Part shown: positions 23,108 through 32,853 of the stretch, one piece after another
Layout: every line of letters starts with the position of its first letter
Numbering within the stretch: the stretch's first letter is position 1
Origin: an uncultured Treponema sp.
Lineage (GTDB): Bacteria > Spirochaetota > Spirochaetia > Treponematales > Treponemataceae
Reading direction: 5' to 3'
DNA length: 35,767 bases
NCBI GenBank assembly: GCA_934691925.1
Contig: CAKUTI010000018.1
Coordinates: 1-35,767, forward strand
The notes under the pieces: model-generated
Told to the model about the DNA's origin: nothing
What the model saw: only the letters and a program-made list of their open reading frames with translations
Databases searched by the model: none
Made by a program: the position numbers and the translations under genes

Positions 23108-26100
23108 TCACATTCGCTCAATTGCAAGCAAAGTTAAGTCATCGCTTTGGCTGTCCTCGCTCACGCCGGTGTAATAAACGTAATTTTGCTCGCCCATATC
23201 GACTTTGTTTTTGCAGTAAAAATCATAAAGACTGAAAGTTTTTGCAAGGAACACGTCGATTTTCCGGTCGATTTTGATTCCGTCGCCAGAAATTTGAATC
23301 AGGGTTTTTGTTTTTCCGTCGAGAGTGATTTCTGTTCTTTCAACTTTTCCCTCGCTTTCAGGCTTTTTATAGATTCTGAAAATTTTTTCCACAGCGGCAA
23401 GCGCGGTGATTGCGTCTTTTATCGTTCCATCGCATTTTTCAAAGTCAAATTCTAGTCTTTCGCCTGGAGCCGGGCTGTGATATTTTTTTAAGACGTATTT
23501 TTTCCGGTTCAAGACCGCCTCAATCACATCTTGAACGCGCTTTGCCTCCAGCTGCTCGGAACGCTCGCCCGCCTTGTGGGTCGCGTGGATTTCTCCAGTT
23601 TTCAAGCCTGGCTCTCTGCATTCTGTGATATTGCAGCTTGAATCCCTGAAATACCGCGTGGATTCTTCAATTCCGTCTGTGTAAAGGAAGAGAATATCGC
23701 TTTTTTTCAAGTTGAATTTCTCGACTTTGTAGCCGCCTTTCATTTCGACCATGAACGAAGGAAGCGGACCCGCCGCCGGAGACTCGTGCAAAGTCAGAAT
23801 TTTCACTTTGCGTTCAACAGAGTCAAAATAATGCACAACGTTGTCGCCGGCGTTGCTCATGTAAAGGTCGCCTGTTTTTGAATCCAAAAGACAGATAATC
23901 ATCGCGGCGAATTTTCCCTGCAAGCCAAGCGACTCGATAAAGTCGTTTATGTCAACGAGAAGAGAATTGAGCTTTGTTCCCTGCTTTTTTATGTCCCAAG
24001 AATCAAAAAATCTTCTGAAAATCGTTGCGACAATCGTCATAATCAAAGCAGCCGGAACGCCGTGGCCAGAAGCGTCGCATTTTATGAACGCATAATAACG
24101 CTCGTCAAGCTTTTTGTAGTCAAAATAGTCTCCTGAAACTGCGTCAGTTCCCTCGTAATATCCGTAAACTTTAATGTCGTCATCGGACATTTGCGCCGCA
24201 GTCGATTTTTCCGCGCCTTCTGAAACGAGCGGAATAAACGCCTTTTGAACCGCCTGACCGTCAAGATTCACAATGTTCATTTCGGCAGTTTCTGCGCGCG
24301 CTTTCGCCTCCTCCGCCTGAGCTTTCGCCGCTTCCTCGCGCGCCTTTGCCGCCCGCTCTGCTTCCTTTTTCGCAAGTTTTTCGTCCCGCGCGCCTTTCAC
24401 AAGTCCTTCGGTCATCTCGTTCACAGAGTCTCCCAAAGTGCGAAGCTCATCGTGAGTCTTTATCCTGATTTTGTAGCCGTCAAGATTTTCCTTGTCAGAA
24501 GTTTCAGTTATGACTTTTACGTGCTGAACAACGCGCTTTATCGGATTTACAATCACGGAAGAAAGCAAAATTGCGCAAATCAGGCCGATTAAAGACGCGA
24601 CAGCCGCCGCCACAACTGCGATTCCGAACGTAATCTGATTCGATTTTTCAACCTGAGAGACAAGATTTTCCGTGTTCACTTTAAGGAGAATCAGCGCGTG
24701 AAGATAATTTTCCGCGTTCGCCTGCTCGTACAAAACCGGCCAGTAAAACATATATTCGGTGTGGGCGCGCTCAAGTTTCTCGTCATCAAGATGAGGATAA
24801 GAATCAGCGAGCAAAAGAGAAAGCCTGTTAAGCTCAGCGAATTTCTCGTCGCTTGAAAGGTTCGGTTTCGCCTTTAAAAGATTTTCTGCGTCGCTTTCGA
24901 TTTTCTCTGAGATTTTTCCGTACATCTCAAAATTTTTCGCTCTTACATTTCCTGCGTCAAAAGTCTTGGAGTCGATTTTCGAGCTTATCTGATGGTCGTT
25001 TGTCGCCCAGACATAATCCATCGGAGACGAGCCGTCAGAAAGTTTTTCTCCGTCAATCTGATAGCTCACGATTGTCGCATAGGAAGCCTCGTCAAAGTTG
25101 TCTGTCTGATTCACGATTGAGCCAAGCTCGGTGAGTTTTTCGCGTCCGTCAGGAAGATAAGTCTGAATTCCAGAAGACATATTTCCCATCACAACATTCA
25201 CGCGCTCTTTCAGCCCCGAAATCAGAATCTGCTCCTGAGTGCGTGACATTTCAATTCCGATTGAAAGCGCGACTCCCGCAACAATGAACAAAAGAAGAAC
25301 CGTTGTAAAAAGCCCGAGCTTGAGTTTCAGCGAGAATCGCACTTTCAAGGCCATTTCAAACTTTCCCTTTTTCGCAGCAATCATAATATCTCCTTTTAAG
25401 ATTTTCAGAACATCATTTTTGATTTTGACAGCGTCCTTAACGGAAAGAACAAGGCCGCGGAGCGAAAGCGCGATTCCAAGCAGCAAGAATGCGAACACAA
25501 ACACGAGAATCAGCTTTTCAATGTCGATTCCGTATTTTTGAGGATTCACGGCATCAAAAGAAATCCAGACCGGCTCAAAATTGTACTGCCGCTCGTATTT
25601 TACCGTCCCGTTCTCGCCAACAACGAGATTTTTTCCCCAAGACGAGACTCCAAGCCCGGTGTGCCGAATTTGAACCTGATAGCTTCCAGCTTTTAAATTT
25701 TTGACTTCAAGACCTTCGATTTTAGACTTTCCGCTTTTGTCCTGAACGACGGTAAAATCTTTCTGAGAGAATGAAATTTTCTCGCCCGAATCGTTTTCGG
25801 TCAGAACAACCTCGCTTACAGTTCCGTCGCTTTTGAACTCAAAGCCAGAAATTTCAAGAAAAGCCGTTCCCATCTCGTCGATTTTTGCCTGAACATCATC
25901 GATTTTCACAGCCGCCTTAAATTTGTTCAAGAAAACGAATGCTGTCGCAGGCTCTGAAACGTTTCCAGCCGTGTCTATCGCAGAGACAGAAAAAAGATAA
26001 AGACCGTTTGCGCGGTTTTTGTAGACAGCGCGCGTGTTTTTCCCCAAGATTTTGCTTCCCGGAGATTTTGCACCAAGAGATTTTTCAATATTTTTTTCCA

Positions 26101-28174
26101 AGATTTCTTCAAGCGATTTCTTGCAGTCTTCCTCGCTCATCGAAAGTTTTTTTGTTCTTGAAACAGAAAATTTGTCGTCGAGCTTTGAAATCTGCGAGAA
26201 AGTCCACGAAAAGCCTGCAATCTCCTCGCTTTGCCCGTCGTTTTTCCAAGAAAAAGCAACGTCGTTTGAAGATGCGAAGCCGAAATTGTCTTTTGAAAAA
26301 TAAATATCGCTTGGAGGCAACGGCGGAGTTATATCGTAGTAATATTCAAGCACCGCAGGCTCGGACCAGTTTCCGGCTCCATCCAAAACGCGCGCCTTAA
26401 AATAAATCTTCTGGTCGCCTTGAATATTCTCGTCAATTTTTCCTGAAATTGAATCGGAATTCTGAGAAACATTCAGAACATTTGAGACGCGCGAGACGCG
26501 GTGAAAAAATTCAGAGAATTCAGATTCAGGAGGATTTTCGTTTTCATCTTGCGTGACGATTGCGCTGTAGCCAGCAATTTCAGAAATGTCTTTCGGAAAA
26601 CTGATTCTCGCTGAAACTTCCTTTTTTCTGCCGCGCTTTCCGAAAATAAAATTCCGCGCAGACAAAACCGGCTTTTCAACAAACGAGTCCCTCTCCAAAA
26701 TGCAGATTTTGCTTTCTTTTCCAAAATTCTGCTGCCAGAAAAAAGTCAAAGTCTCATTGCCTTTTTCGTCCAAAGAGACAACCGGGCAGCCGAACGAGAA
26801 TGAAGCCCTGCCGGTCTGCCTTTGCCTTAAAGACTCGCTTTCCGCCCAGTCAACCCCGAGATTTTCGTAAAGATAAACGTTGTTCGCGCCGTTTCTGTCG
26901 TCAAACCAAGTCGCAAAAAATTTTCCGCCGTATATAAAAAGATTCGGCCGCCGTCCGTTTCCATACAGATTCAGTTTTTCGACATCGTTTTTGTCTGAAA
27001 TCGTTCCGTCTAGATTAAGAGGAGCCGCCATGACAAAAGCCGTATCGCTCGATTTTTCGGAACGCTCCCACGCGATTTTTGTCTCGTTTCCGTCGCTCAA
27101 GACAAAAGGCCTGAAATTCTTGAAGTCTCCGTAATTTTCGCCGTCAAAAACCGAAATTTCACCGGTCACTAAAACAGGCTCGCTCCAGCCGACGGAAGTT
27201 TTTCCGGAATCTTTATCTTTAACCGAACAGTAAATTTGGCTTGAAGACGGGTCATTTCCAAGCCAGCCTTCAAAAAAAACAAAGTCGCGCCCAGAAATTT
27301 TCACAAAAAACGGAGAAAGAGGATTTGAAATGCCGCGTGCCGCAGAAAAAGATTTTAGCCCGCTCCAGTTCTCGCCGTCCGCGCTTTCAGAATACAAAAG
27401 CGAAAAAGACGAGTCCGTCAAACTTTGGCTTCCTTCGCCAAGAGAGACAAAAAGAATAAATCCGTCGCCGTCCGCAAAAATCCTAGAAGAGACAATGTGC
27501 TTTTCCGTGCGCGGGAAATAAAAAACGCTCCAGTTTTCAGAATTTTCTTTTGAATTGATTCGTGACTCGCTTTCCGCGCTGATGTCCGAATCGCTTTTCA
27601 AAACATTTTCCGTGCCGATTTTCTTGCCGCTATTTAAATTATTTTTCAGACAGAAAACTTTCAGGATTCCATTCTGGCTTTCAGATGAATTTTCATTTTC
27701 AAAAGATGAGTCAAGAACCGAAACCGCAACAGTTCCGTTTTTCGATACCGCCGCAGAAAAAATATCAGGAACTTTTTCCCCTGAATATGCGATTTTTCCG
27801 CCAAGATTTTTTATCTCGCTCCAGTTTTTTGAATTTTCACATTCAGAATAAGAGATTCTAACGTTTTTGCTTTTCTTGTCCGCAACTTCAAAAAACACGA
27901 AAGATTTTTTTCCGCTTGAAACCGCCTGCGGAAAATAAGAGTCGCCTTTTGAAATCTCTTTTGCGTTTTCCCAGAAAAAAGATTTTTGCGAAGCGGAATT
28001 TTCTCTTTGAGAACGGGACTGAGCCTGCGTTTTTGAGAAAGATTGAGATTTCGCGCCACAAATTCCGCAGAAAATGAGAAATGCCGCAAAAGCAAAATTG
28101 AGAATTTTATGATTGTAAACTTTGCAAACGCTCGGCAAACGCCTTGAACGCAATTTTTCTGTTTTCAGTTCCAT
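23108..28174 (-). CDS. Giant membrane sensor with SpoIIE/RsbU-type PP2C phosphatase domain
   Basis: Predicted inner-membrane Ser/Thr phosphatase, 1688 aa. A signal anchor (about 27-43) leads to a 500-residue region with repeated S-x-D/W-sandwiched strands (NWSEIKNL, ENWSGLKSF, VGWSEPVLV, WFDDRNG) resembling sialidase/BNR propeller repeats. One or two Ig/FN3-like domains follow (YFKARVLDGAGNWSEP, YDITPPLPPSDIYF). TM helices lie at about 883-910 and 950-975, then an extracytoplasmic sensor (976-1165), another TM helix (1178-1208), HAMP (about 1205-1260), an Ala/Glu/Lys coiled coil (1260-1310), and the phosphatase (1336-1688). Metal-binding Asp residues are visible: GDYFDY (Asp1349), CDASGHG (Asp1367), YTDGIEES (Asp1500) and SDDLTLL (Asp1678/1679). 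About 165 residues are inserted between the last two motifs. Such enzymes normally dephosphorylate STAS anti-anti-sigma factors; none is encoded here. Weak ribosome-binding site; 89 bases after the TPR protein gene. Confidence 0.9.
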   Translation of the reverse strand: MELKTEKLRSRRLPSVCKVYNHKILNFAFAAFLIFCGICGAKSQSFSKTQAQSRSQRENSASQKSFFWENAKEISKGDSYFPQAVSSGKKSFVFFEVADKKSKNVRISYSECENSKNWSEIKNLGGKIAYSGEKVPDIFSAAVSKNGTVAVSVLDSSFENENSSESQNGILKVFCLKNNLNSGKKIGTENVLKSDSDISAESESRINSKENSENWSVFYFPRTEKHIVSSRIFADGDGFILFVSLGEGSQSLTDSSFSLLYSESADGENWSGLKSFSAARGISNPLSPFFVKISGRDFVFFEGWLGNDPSSSQIYCSVKDKDSGKTSVGWSEPVLVTGEISVFDGENYGDFKNFRPFVLSDGNETKIAWERSEKSSDTAFVMAAPLNLDGTISDKNDVEKLNLYGNGRRPNLFIYGGKFFATWFDDRNGANNVYLYENLGVDWAESESLRQRQTGRASFSFGCPVVSLDEKGNETLTFFWQQNFGKESKICILERDSFVEKPVLSARNFIFGKRGRKKEVSARISFPKDISEIAGYSAIVTQDENENPPESEFSEFFHRVSRVSNVLNVSQNSDSISGKIDENIQGDQKIYFKARVLDGAGNWSEPAVLEYYYDITPPLPPSDIYFSKDNFGFASSNDVAFSWKNDGQSEEIAGFSWTFSQISKLDDKFSVSRTKKLSMSEEDCKKSLEEILEKNIEKSLGAKSPGSKILGKNTRAVYKNRANGLYLFSVSAIDTAGNVSEPATAFVFLNKFKAAVKIDDVQAKIDEMGTAFLEISGFEFKSDGTVSEVVLTENDSGEKISFSQKDFTVVQDKSGKSKIEGLEVKNLKAGSYQVQIRHTGLGVSSWGKNLVVGENGTVKYERQYNFEPVWISFDAVNPQKYGIDIEKLILVFVFAFLLLGIALSLRGLVLSVKDAVKIKNDVLKILKGDIMIAAKKGKFEMALKVRFSLKLKLGLFTTVLLLFIVAGVALSIGIEMSRTQEQILISGLKERVNVVMGNMSSGIQTYLPDGREKLTELGSIVNQTDNFDEASYATIVSYQIDGEKLSDGSSPMDYVWATNDHQISSKIDSKTFDAGNVRAKNFEMYGKISEKIESDAENLLKAKPNLSSDEKFAELNRLSLLLADSYPHLDDEKLERAHTEYMFYWPVLYEQANAENYLHALILLKVNTENLVSQVEKSNQITFGIAVVAAAVASLIGLICAILLSSVIVNPIKRVVQHVKVITETSDKENLDGYKIRIKTHDELRTLGDSVNEMTEGLVKGARDEKLAKKEAERAAKAREEAAKAQAEEAKARAETAEMNIVNLDGQAVQKAFIPLVSEGAEKSTAAQMSDDDIKVYGYYEGTDAVSGDYFDYKKLDERYYAFIKCDASGHGVPAALIMTIVATIFRRFFDSWDIKKQGTKLNSLLVDINDFIESLGLQGKFAAMIICLLDSKTGDLYMSNAGDNVVHYFDSVERKVKILTLHESPAAGPLPSFMVEMKGGYKVEKFNLKKSDILFLYTDGIEESTRYFRDSSCNITECREPGLKTGEIHATHKAGERSEQLEAKRVQDVIEAVLNRKKYVLKKYHSPAPGERLEFDFEKCDGTIKDAITALAAVEKIFRIYKKPESEGKVERTEITLDGKTKTLIQISGDGIKIDRKIDVFLAKTFSLYDFYCKNKVDMGEQNYVYYTGVSEDSQSDDLTLLAIERM

Positions 28175-28263
28175 TTTTGTTTTGTCGTTTTCCTTCGTTT
28201 CGATTTTCGTTCCAGCTTTCCGACTTTCTTCCGTTTCATCTTTCCATTCAAAATTTCAAAAAT

Positions 28264-31200
28264 CTAAAGCCGGCGCGCAATCCGGTTTCTCAAATCAATT
28301 ACTTTCCGGCTTCGCCTTGCCCCAGGGCTTTTCCAAAGAATTTCCATCATATCGTTCGCGTCGGAAAATTTCCGCTGATTGAAAAGCCTTCCGGCTTCAG
28401 CATAAAGACGCTCGTCGCTCTGGCTCAAAATCGCAGTAACATTCTCAATCTGCTTTTTTGCCTCGGCAATCTGAACCGCAACATTTTTTTTCGGCTTTGA
28501 AACCGCAATTTTTTTCGGATGAAGACCAAGCTCCTCTTCAAGGCTGTAAATCCGAGAGGAAAGCCCCGGATAATTTGGATTTATGTCACGCAAGTCCTGC
28601 AAGTCCGCGAGCTGCTCTTTTTTGTCAGAAGAAGCGAGAGCCGCCTTGTAAAGATTTTCAAACTGCCGCGGAAAGCCGTCAGGGTCGGTTTCACGCTGAA
28701 TTCTAAGAGCCAAAAGCCGCGCTTCCTTGTTCAAAGGATAAACATTCTGAACATTGCGCACATTTGCCATCGCGCCTGAAAAAGCCTGCGCTGCCTCGTC
28801 CTTTTTTCCGCTTTTTTTAAGCGAAATTCCTTTTTCAAGGCCAAGTCGCGCCGAGTCAAGAGATGTTGAAAGCTCTGGATAATGCGGGTCGGATTCAAGA
28901 AGAACGCGGCCGTAGCTCAAACTTTTCACGTTTCTAACAAGCGAAAGAAGCTCTTCAATCTCAGGATCTGGCTCGACATTTGTCTTTGCCCACGTAACCT
29001 GCGCTTTTACCAAAGCTGTTTCCGCAGAGTCAAAATCTGTCGCGTAATAATATTCGGTCGCCTTTTCCTTAAGCTCAAAAACATCGCGGATAACCTGCTC
29101 GCTTTGCGCCACGAGAATTTTCGAAGCAAGAGACGAAAGAGTCTCCTCGCGCATTTTTCTCGCCGTCTCATCATATTCATAGTCGAGAGCCTCGGCAAGT
29201 TTTTCCGCAGCACGCTCAACTGCCGCATTCGCGCTGTCGTAATCTTTCCGCCTGAACGCGTCTTCCGCAAGATTCAGCTGGCGTTTTCCCTCGTCAAACG
29301 CGAAATTGAACATTTTTATCTCGTTTTCCGCATTTTCCGCAAGTTTCTGATTTCTAAGCGAAAGCGCGCTGTAAACATTTATGAGTTTGTCGAGCTTTGA
29401 AATTCCGCCGTCATAATCCTGATTTTTTCCCGCAAAATTCTTTCCGCCGTCAAGATTTTTTCTTCCCTGAACAAGAAAATTTCTTTTTTCCGCGATTTCA
29501 GACGCAAGAGCCGACGATTTTCTCATCGCCTCGAACGGATATTTTTTCACGAAGCCGCTTTCACCAGATTCCACGGAAGCTTCAAAATTTTCGGAACTTT
29601 CAACAGTTTCGGAACCGACAACTGTTCCGGCAAGGAGATTTTCCGCCTCAGAAATCCGATTTTCAAAGTCAGCGTAAGATTTTTCGCCGTCAAGATAATA
29701 AGTTTTCGCAAGCCTTCCCCAGATTTCCGACGCGAGTTTTTCAGATTCAAGAATATTTTTCTCGCTAAGAGAATCAAAATAAGCCGTGTAAGTTTTCGTC
29801 CAGCTGTTTTCCGAAATTCCAGCAGAAAGAGAACCGATTTTTTCCTGCGACCCGCGCGATGAAGACGCAATTTCTCCATATTGCGCGCTTTTTGAAAGAC
29901 AAAGCGAAATCACATTCTGAAGATTTTCGCCGCTTTCAATTTTTTCAAGGAGATTTTCAGCCTCGCTTTTTCCAGAAGAAATTTTTTCAGAGTTTTCATA
30001 AGATTTTAAAAGCTCTGCGCCGAGATTTCTTGAAAGTCTCATCTCGCGGGAATAATTTTCGCCGTCAGAATAAAAAAACGAGCCGTCGTAGTTTTGAACA
30101 AGCGAATAAAGCCGCTCAAGATTTTCTCCGGTTTCTGCGAATTCCGTAAAAAACGCAAGATTTTTCTTCGCTTCCGATTTTTTTGAATCTGAATCTTTTT
30201 TATCGTCTGAGATATTTCCGCTGTTTGTGCCGTTTCCGCCCGCAAAGCTGTAAATAGAGCCTTCAGGAAAAGATTCTGGGAAACATTCCATCGCCTCGGA
30301 AAATCCTTTTTGAACAAGAAGCGAGATTTTCGCTTTCATCTGCTCAACACGGCTGTTGAAATAAGAATCCATCGCGCCGATAACGCCAGAATCAGCAATT
30401 TTATCGTCGCCAAGAACAAAATTCTTGTAGATTGTGATGTACGAAGTTCCGTACAAAAGCGGATTCCGCTCGTTCGCAGACTTGTCGGCTTTTCCAAGCG
30501 TTCTCGCCTCCGCCATAACGCCGTTCCGCAAGTCCGCAAATTTTTTGAACGCCGATTTCACGTTTTCAAACGCTTTTTTTGTCTCTTTTAAGTTTCCGCT
30601 TTCCGCCGCCGCAGAAAATTTTCTGAACGCTTTTTCACATTCGTCCTCGGCAGGCTTGAATCCAGAAGCAACAAGATTTTTCACGCTCGCAACCGCTTTC
30701 CGCACAGGCTCTGTGATGTCGCTTTCATAGACAACGAGAATTCCACGCTCTTTTTCATTCTGATTTTCAGAACCGGCTTTCGTTGAGTTTGAATCATTTT
30801 TCGCTACGTTTGAATCAGAATTTTTTTCATCATTTTCTGAATCAGAAATTTCAAAGACGACATCTGACTTCTCGTTTTTTAGCTCGAATCCTTCCTCGAA
30901 TTTTTTCGCTGCCTCTGGATATTTTTCATCGTGGACAAGAGAAACGCCCTCTTTCATAATCTTGTTGTAAATCACCAACAGCTCGCCCAAAGTTACGGTG
31001 CGGCGAGCAAGATTCGTAAAGTCAACGTAGTTTTCCGTGGCATCGCCCTCTGCTTTTTCAAGCTCGCGGATTCTCTCAAGTTTTTCGGACTTTTTCCCGG
31101 AATCGCTTCCAATCAGCTCCACAAGCTCTGACGCTTTTTTATTGTAATTTTTTCGCGCCTGCAAAATTTTCAGGACACGCTTTTGCGCGCGGTCAAAGTC

Positions 31201-31428
31201 GTCAGGATTTTCGCTCATGTAAGACGCAAGCTCCAAAAGCGCGGCGTTGTAGTCAAGATTTTCGATTAAATTGTCGATTTGGCTCAAAGTCATTGATTTT
31301 CCACGAGAAGATCCGGAAACCGAGGAGACAGAAGAAACCGACAAAGCTGGAGAAGCCGCAAAAACAAAGCCAGGCTTAAAAAACGAGACAACAAAAAAAA
31401 TTGCGGCGAATCTAAAAGAGTTCTTCAT
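28264..31428 (-). CDS. Large exported TPR/coiled-coil protein
   Basis: A 1054-aa protein with a clear Sec signal peptide (cleavage likely after FVFA, near residue 25) and a Ser-rich spacer. The mature protein is mostly helical. TPR-like units occur at about 50-110 (LIENLDYNAALLELASYM) and 160-185 (GVSLVHDEKYPEAAKKFEEGF), again in the middle (AFRRKDYDSANAAVERAAEKL, YATDFDSAETALVKAQ), and near the C-terminus (LKKSGKKDEAAQAFSGAM, AGRLFNQRKFSDANDMMEIL). Low-complexity Glu/Lys/Ser/Asn stretches lie between, including one near residue 200 and another near 420. No catalytic motif is seen. It is probably a periplasmic scaffold. AGG lies 7 bases before the ATG. It is followed by the SpoIIE-type phosphatase gene on the same strand and is divergent from the outer-membrane protein gene. 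Confidence 0.85.
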   Translation of the reverse strand: MKNSFRFAAIFFVVSFFKPGFVFAASPALSVSSVSSVSGSSRGKSMTLSQIDNLIENLDYNAALLELASYMSENPDDFDRAQKRVLKILQARKNYNKKASELVELIGSDSGKKSEKLERIRELEKAEGDATENYVDFTNLARRTVTLGELLVIYNKIMKEGVSLVHDEKYPEAAKKFEEGFELKNEKSDVVFEISDSENDEKNSDSNVAKNDSNSTKAGSENQNEKERGILVVYESDITEPVRKAVASVKNLVASGFKPAEDECEKAFRKFSAAAESGNLKETKKAFENVKSAFKKFADLRNGVMAEARTLGKADKSANERNPLLYGTSYITIYKNFVLGDDKIADSGVIGAMDSYFNSRVEQMKAKISLLVQKGFSEAMECFPESFPEGSIYSFAGGNGTNSGNISDDKKDSDSKKSEAKKNLAFFTEFAETGENLERLYSLVQNYDGSFFYSDGENYSREMRLSRNLGAELLKSYENSEKISSGKSEAENLLEKIESGENLQNVISLCLSKSAQYGEIASSSRGSQEKIGSLSAGISENSWTKTYTAYFDSLSEKNILESEKLASEIWGRLAKTYYLDGEKSYADFENRISEAENLLAGTVVGSETVESSENFEASVESGESGFVKKYPFEAMRKSSALASEIAEKRNFLVQGRKNLDGGKNFAGKNQDYDGGISKLDKLINVYSALSLRNQKLAENAENEIKMFNFAFDEGKRQLNLAEDAFRRKDYDSANAAVERAAEKLAEALDYEYDETARKMREETLSSLASKILVAQSEQVIRDVFELKEKATEYYYATDFDSAETALVKAQVTWAKTNVEPDPEIEELLSLVRNVKSLSYGRVLLESDPHYPELSTSLDSARLGLEKGISLKKSGKKDEAAQAFSGAMANVRNVQNVYPLNKEARLLALRIQRETDPDGFPRQFENLYKAALASSDKKEQLADLQDLRDINPNYPGLSSRIYSLEEELGLHPKKIAVSKPKKNVAVQIAEAKKQIENVTAILSQSDERLYAEAGRLFNQRKFSDANDMMEILWKSPGARRSRKVIDLRNRIARRL

Positions 31429-31442
31429 AAAAAGCCTAGCTC

Positions 31443-31472
31443 TTAACTTTTATTTTCGGTATCAAATATAAT
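31443..31472 (+). promoter_or_regulatory. Possible promoter of the UPF0164 gene
   Basis: TTAACT (31443-31448) and a consensus TATAAT (31467-31472) are 18 bases apart, about 57 bases before ATG 31529. The -35 match is modest. A second TATAAT (31525-31530) overlaps the start codon and is less likely to serve this gene. Confidence 0.4.
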
Positions 31473-31528
31473 GAAGTAGAGATTTTTTTCCGATTCTAAA
31501 TACTGGCGGCGCAGGCCTTCAACCTATA

Positions 31529-32845
31529 ATGAAAAGCAAAATACCAATCGCATTTTTGATTTTCTCGTTTCAGTTTTCCGCTTTTCCGCTCGACTTGGTT
31601 GACGTGGATTCAACGCTCGCGGATATTTTCGGCTCTTTCACCGACAAAAACGAGGGAACAACTTCTTTCCGCTCGCTTAACATTCCGTCCGGCGGCAGAG
31701 TCGAGGCGATGGGAACGGCTTTCACAGGAGTTTCAGACGACATCAGCTTTTTTGACTACAATCCGGCGGCAAGCGCAGTCATTGAAAAAAGCGAAATCGC
31801 AGTTTTTCACAACGCATGGATTGCGGACTCCGCGATGGAAACCCTGGCGGCAACAAGGCGAAATGGGAATCTCGGCTACGGAGCGCAGCTAAAATGCTTT
31901 TACGTGCCGTTCACAGAATACAATCTTTTTGGAGACAAGCTAACAGGAAGCTATTATTCAGAAACTTCCGCCGCATTCAATCTTGCGTACAATTTTTTAT
32001 CAGGCTACAGCTTCAAGGGAATCGCGCTCGGCATGAACGCAAAATTCGCATGGCGCAACGTTCCAGACTACACAGACAGCCAAAGCGGAGAAATAATCTC
32101 AGGCTCAGGGCTCGAGCAGTCGTCTCTTGCGGCAATGGCAGACTTTGGAATTTTCACGAGCTTCAATTTCCTAAAAAAATTCGCAAGCGCAAAGCCAAAT
32201 CTGCACATCGGACTTTCACTCAGCAATTTCGGACTCGCATTCACAGGATTCGGAGATTCAATAAAGATTGACGACCCGCTCTCATCAAAAATTTCAGCGG
32301 GAATTTCTTACAGGCCTTTCCCGATTCTTCTGATTTCGCTTGAAGCGCGGCAGCCGGTAAATCTTCAGGATTTTTCAGAACATGGAAAATTTCAGGCAGG
32401 AAGCGGATTCGAGATTACAGTCTCAGAAAATTTCTCGTTCGAGGGCGGATTCTTGATTCAGGGCGGAAACCCGAGATTCAGCATGGGAAGCGAATTCGGA
32501 ATCTCAAAGATAAAAATGTCTGTCTGCTATACTTTGGATTTGACAACTTCCGCAAATCCGGTGAACCACATCAGCCTTTCGGCAAAAATGAAATTCGGAG
32601 ACAGAGGACGAAGCGGACAGCTTCAAAAAGTGAACGAAATCTACATTCAAGGACTCAGGCTTTACGCGCAAGGCGACTACGATAGCGCGATTTTCAGCTG
32701 GAACGAGGCGGCAAGCCTTGCAAAGGAATATCCGCTCAACATAAAGTATGAGCCTGCGATTCAGGCGCGGAATGCAGCAATCTCTTTCAACGAAAACAAA
32801 ATCCGGCTGGAAAACCTTCAAAATTTCCAAGCCGGACAAGAATAA
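31529..32845 (+). CDS. UPF0164/FadL-like outer-membrane protein with C-terminal TPR-like tail
   Basis: A 438-aa exported protein with a signal peptide (about 1-19), then FRSLNIPSGGRVEAMGTAFTGVSDDISFFDYNPAASA. The A-M-G-x-A-x-x-G-x-x-D-D and N-P-A-A pattern is characteristic of the treponemal UPF0164 and PorV/FadL-like barrels. Alternating strands (LGYGAQLKCFYVPF, LHIGLSLSNFGLAFTGFG, ISAGISYRPFPILLISLEARQP, FSFEGGFLIQGG) fill residues 100-355. The last 75 residues leave the barrel pattern and form a TPR-like unit (IYIQGLRLYAQGDYDSAIFSWNEAASLA). Relatives in T. pallidum are proposed long-chain fatty-acid importers; substrate here is unknown. No Shine-Dalgarno sequence is visible. Divergent from the exported TPR protein. 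Confidence 0.88.
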   Translation: MKSKIPIAFLIFSFQFSAFPLDLVDVDSTLADIFGSFTDKNEGTTSFRSLNIPSGGRVEAMGTAFTGVSDDISFFDYNPAASAVIEKSEIAVFHNAWIADSAMETLAATRRNGNLGYGAQLKCFYVPFTEYNLFGDKLTGSYYSETSAAFNLAYNFLSGYSFKGIALGMNAKFAWRNVPDYTDSQSGEIISGSGLEQSSLAAMADFGIFTSFNFLKKFASAKPNLHIGLSLSNFGLAFTGFGDSIKIDDPLSSKISAGISYRPFPILLISLEARQPVNLQDFSEHGKFQAGSGFEITVSENFSFEGGFLIQGGNPRFSMGSEFGISKIKMSVCYTLDLTTSANPVNHISLSAKMKFGDRGRSGQLQKVNEIYIQGLRLYAQGDYDSAIFSWNEAASLAKEYPLNIKYEPAIQARNAAISFNENKIRLENLQNFQAGQE

Positions 32846-32853
32846 AAAAGCAA

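Noticed and set aside
25939..26400. 153-codon open frame opposite the SpoIIE-type gene
   Set aside because: The product is rich in Arg/Phe/Ser with no domain, as expected from the antisense of a Lys/Glu/Ser-rich gene.
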